This document shows, piece by piece, positions 63,104-64,000 of a stretch of DNA of 64,000 nt (positions are counted from its first letter, which is position 1; every line of letters begins with the position of its first letter). This DNA is from Microbacterium sp. W4I4 (GTDB lineage: Bacteria > Actinomycetota > Actinomycetes > Actinomycetales > Microbacteriaceae). The notes under the pieces were generated by a model. That model worked only from the letters and a program-made list of their open reading frames with translations. It was not told the DNA's origin and made no database searches. The position numbers and the translations under genes are program-made. Location of the stretch: the NCBI RefSeq assembly GCF_030816235.1, contig NZ_JAUSXT010000001.1, forward strand, positions 558,001 to 622,000, given 5' to 3'.

Positions 63104-64000
63104 TCACTCCCTCCCGAACGGTCGCGGAGAATCCGCCGCACCGCGTTCGCGCGTGCGCCCCACATGCCGCGCCCGGGTGATCGTCCCGACCCCGAACCGC
63201 TCTCTCGCGTCGTCCAGGGTGCCCTCGAGTCGTCGCTGCTCCTCGTCGTCGTCCCACAGCGCCAGAGCACTACCGCCCGAGGGCCGGAGCTTCTCCGCGC
63301 GGACACCGACCAGCCGCACCGGTTCGCGGCGCTCGATCTGGTCGAACAGCGCCACTGCGGTCTCTCCGATGCGCTGTCCGACCTCGGTGGGCTCGGCCAG
63401 CGAGGTCGTGCGACTGATCGTGCTGAAGTCCGCGAAGCGGATCTTGATCGCAACCGCGGCCGCCTGCCACTGGGCGGCACGCAGCCGCGCGCCGACCCGG
63501 TCGGCGAGTCGCAGCAGTTCGGAGCGCAGCAGCGGCGCATCCAGGATGTCCCGCTCGAACGTCTCCTCGTGACCGATGCTCTTCTCGATCCGCTCCGTCT
63601 CGACGGGGCGGGCATCCTCGCCCCGCGCCAGCTGCTGCATGCGCTGCGCGAGAGCAGGACCGACGGCGCGGGCCAGTGCTTCCAGCGGCGACTCGCGCAC
63701 GTCGCGGATCAGGCGGATGCCGCGGCGCTCCAGCGCCTCGACGGCTTTGGGCCCCACGCCCCAGATCGCCCCCACCGGCCGGGGATCCAGGAACTCCTGC
63801 GTCCTGGCCGCGGGCACGATCAGCATGCCGTCGGGCTTCGAGATGGTGGAGGCCATCTTGGCGACGTGCTTGGTCGATGCCACGCCGACGCTGCAGGTGA
63901 TCCCCACCTCGTCGCGCACGCGCCGACGCAGCAGCACCGCGATCTCACCCGGACTCCCCCACAGCCGGCGCACCCCGCGCACGTCGAGGAAGGCCTCATC
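63104..64000 (-). CDS. dinB: DNA polymerase IV (DinB), N-terminus outside window
   Basis: 298 residues of a Y-family polymerase are visible, beginning at the catalytic DEAFLDV motif (63983-64000). The palm continues with CSVGVASTKHVAKMAS, and thumb motifs around GVGPKAVEALERRGI follow. The little-finger domain has ETFERDILDAPLLRSELLRLADRV. The C-terminus is basic. The sequence is of the canonical DinB type and distinct from the DinB2-like enzyme at 9402. The first catalytic Asp and the steric gate lie beyond base 64000. Confidence 0.93.
   Translation of the reverse strand, partial: DEAFLDVRGVRRLWGSPGEIAVLLRRRVRDEVGITCSVGVASTKHVAKMASTISKPDGMLIVPAARTQEFLDPRPVGAIWGVGPKAVEALERRGIRLIRDVRESPLEALARAVGPALAQRMQQLARGEDARPVETERIEKSIGHEETFERDILDAPLLRSELLRLADRVGARLRAAQWQAAAVAIKIRFADFSTISRTTSLAEPTEVGQRIGETAVALFDQIERREPVRLVGVRAEKLRPSGGSALALWDDDEEQRRLEGTLDDARERFGVGTITRARHVGRTRERGAADSPRPFGRE

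Overview
The window is about 64 kb of high-GC, gene-dense chromosome, almost certainly from a Microbacteriaceae actinobacterium, most likely Microbacterium or a close relative. This rests on RbpA, PafB/PafC, a TatA-TatC-HelY-Lnt block, frequent GTG starts, 4-nt ATGA/GTGA overlaps and many TANNNT -10 boxes placed 6-7 nt before start codons. No rRNA, CRISPR array, prophage, plasmid origin or intact insertion sequence was seen. Every non-coding gap is under 300 bp. The first gene (DUF885, C-terminal part) and the last (a DinB-type polymerase, N-terminus missing) are cut by the window edges.

Layout. 0-5 kb: DUF885 end, MFS transporter, then a co-directional run SGNH hydrolase - YczE-like membrane protein - SUMF1-like protein - arginase-fold protein. 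The last two each lack a hallmark residue of their enzyme class. 5-10.5 kb: convergent MFS transporter, a lipid-flavoured operon (fatty acid desaturase, 3Fe-4S ferredoxin, PAP2-diacylglycerol kinase fusion) and a DinB2-type polymerase with Ile at the steric gate. 10.6-14.7 kb: HIT protein, four GNAT acetyltransferases, a DUF1990 protein and a VapBC-type toxin-antitoxin pair in an AT-richer pocket. 14.7-20.7 kb: an AraC - VOC - UvrA-like ATPase - GrpB - methyltransferase operon, then a DUF308 membrane protein and an atypical SDR. 20.8-23.5 kb: NfeD - SPFH - glycerophosphodiesterase, then RbpA.

23.5-33.2 kb is a long minus-strand block: HAD - TrmI - FKBP-like lipoprotein - PafB - PafC - TatA - TatC - HelY - Lnt. 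In Mycobacterium tuberculosis mpa, dop, pup and pafA lie between trmI and pafB. Here trmI and the lipoprotein gene are only 10 nt apart, so the pupylation genes are absent from this locus. 33.3-43 kb: PAC2 protein, UppP, M20 peptidase, tRNA-Leu(GAG), a ferritin/VIT1 metal transporter, a DEAD/DEAH helicase, a second SGNH hydrolase, an SPOUT methyltransferase, a sirtuin and a histidine phosphatase.

43-54 kb is a branched-chain amino acid (mainly leucine) catabolic island: branched-chain ketoacid dehydrogenase (bkdABC), 3-methylcrotonyl-CoA carboxylase-like pair, acyl-CoA dehydrogenase, MaoC hydratase and a CoA-ester lyase. It is flanked by TetR and Lrp regulators with palindromic or repeated DNA in their promoter regions. 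Its gene content matches the mycobacterial Rv2495c-Rv2502c region. 54-64 kb: alpha/beta hydrolase, small protein, tRNA-Arg(TCT), oligoribonuclease, tRNA-His(GTG), two-component system, GtrA / polyprenol-phosphate mannose synthase / GT39 glycosylation operon, metallopeptidase, a frameshifted clpS, DUF2017, a P-loop kinase, a GerW-like protein and the partial polymerase.

Most of the window is ordinary core chromosome, and I did not find a convincing wholly new multi-gene system. The best leads are the SUMF1-like/arginase-like run with altered active sites, the Ile-gate DinB2 polymerase, the missing pupylation block, the clpS frameshift, a dispersed repeat that appears to be coding inside the biotin carboxylase N-terminus, and the widespread leaderless-start architecture.
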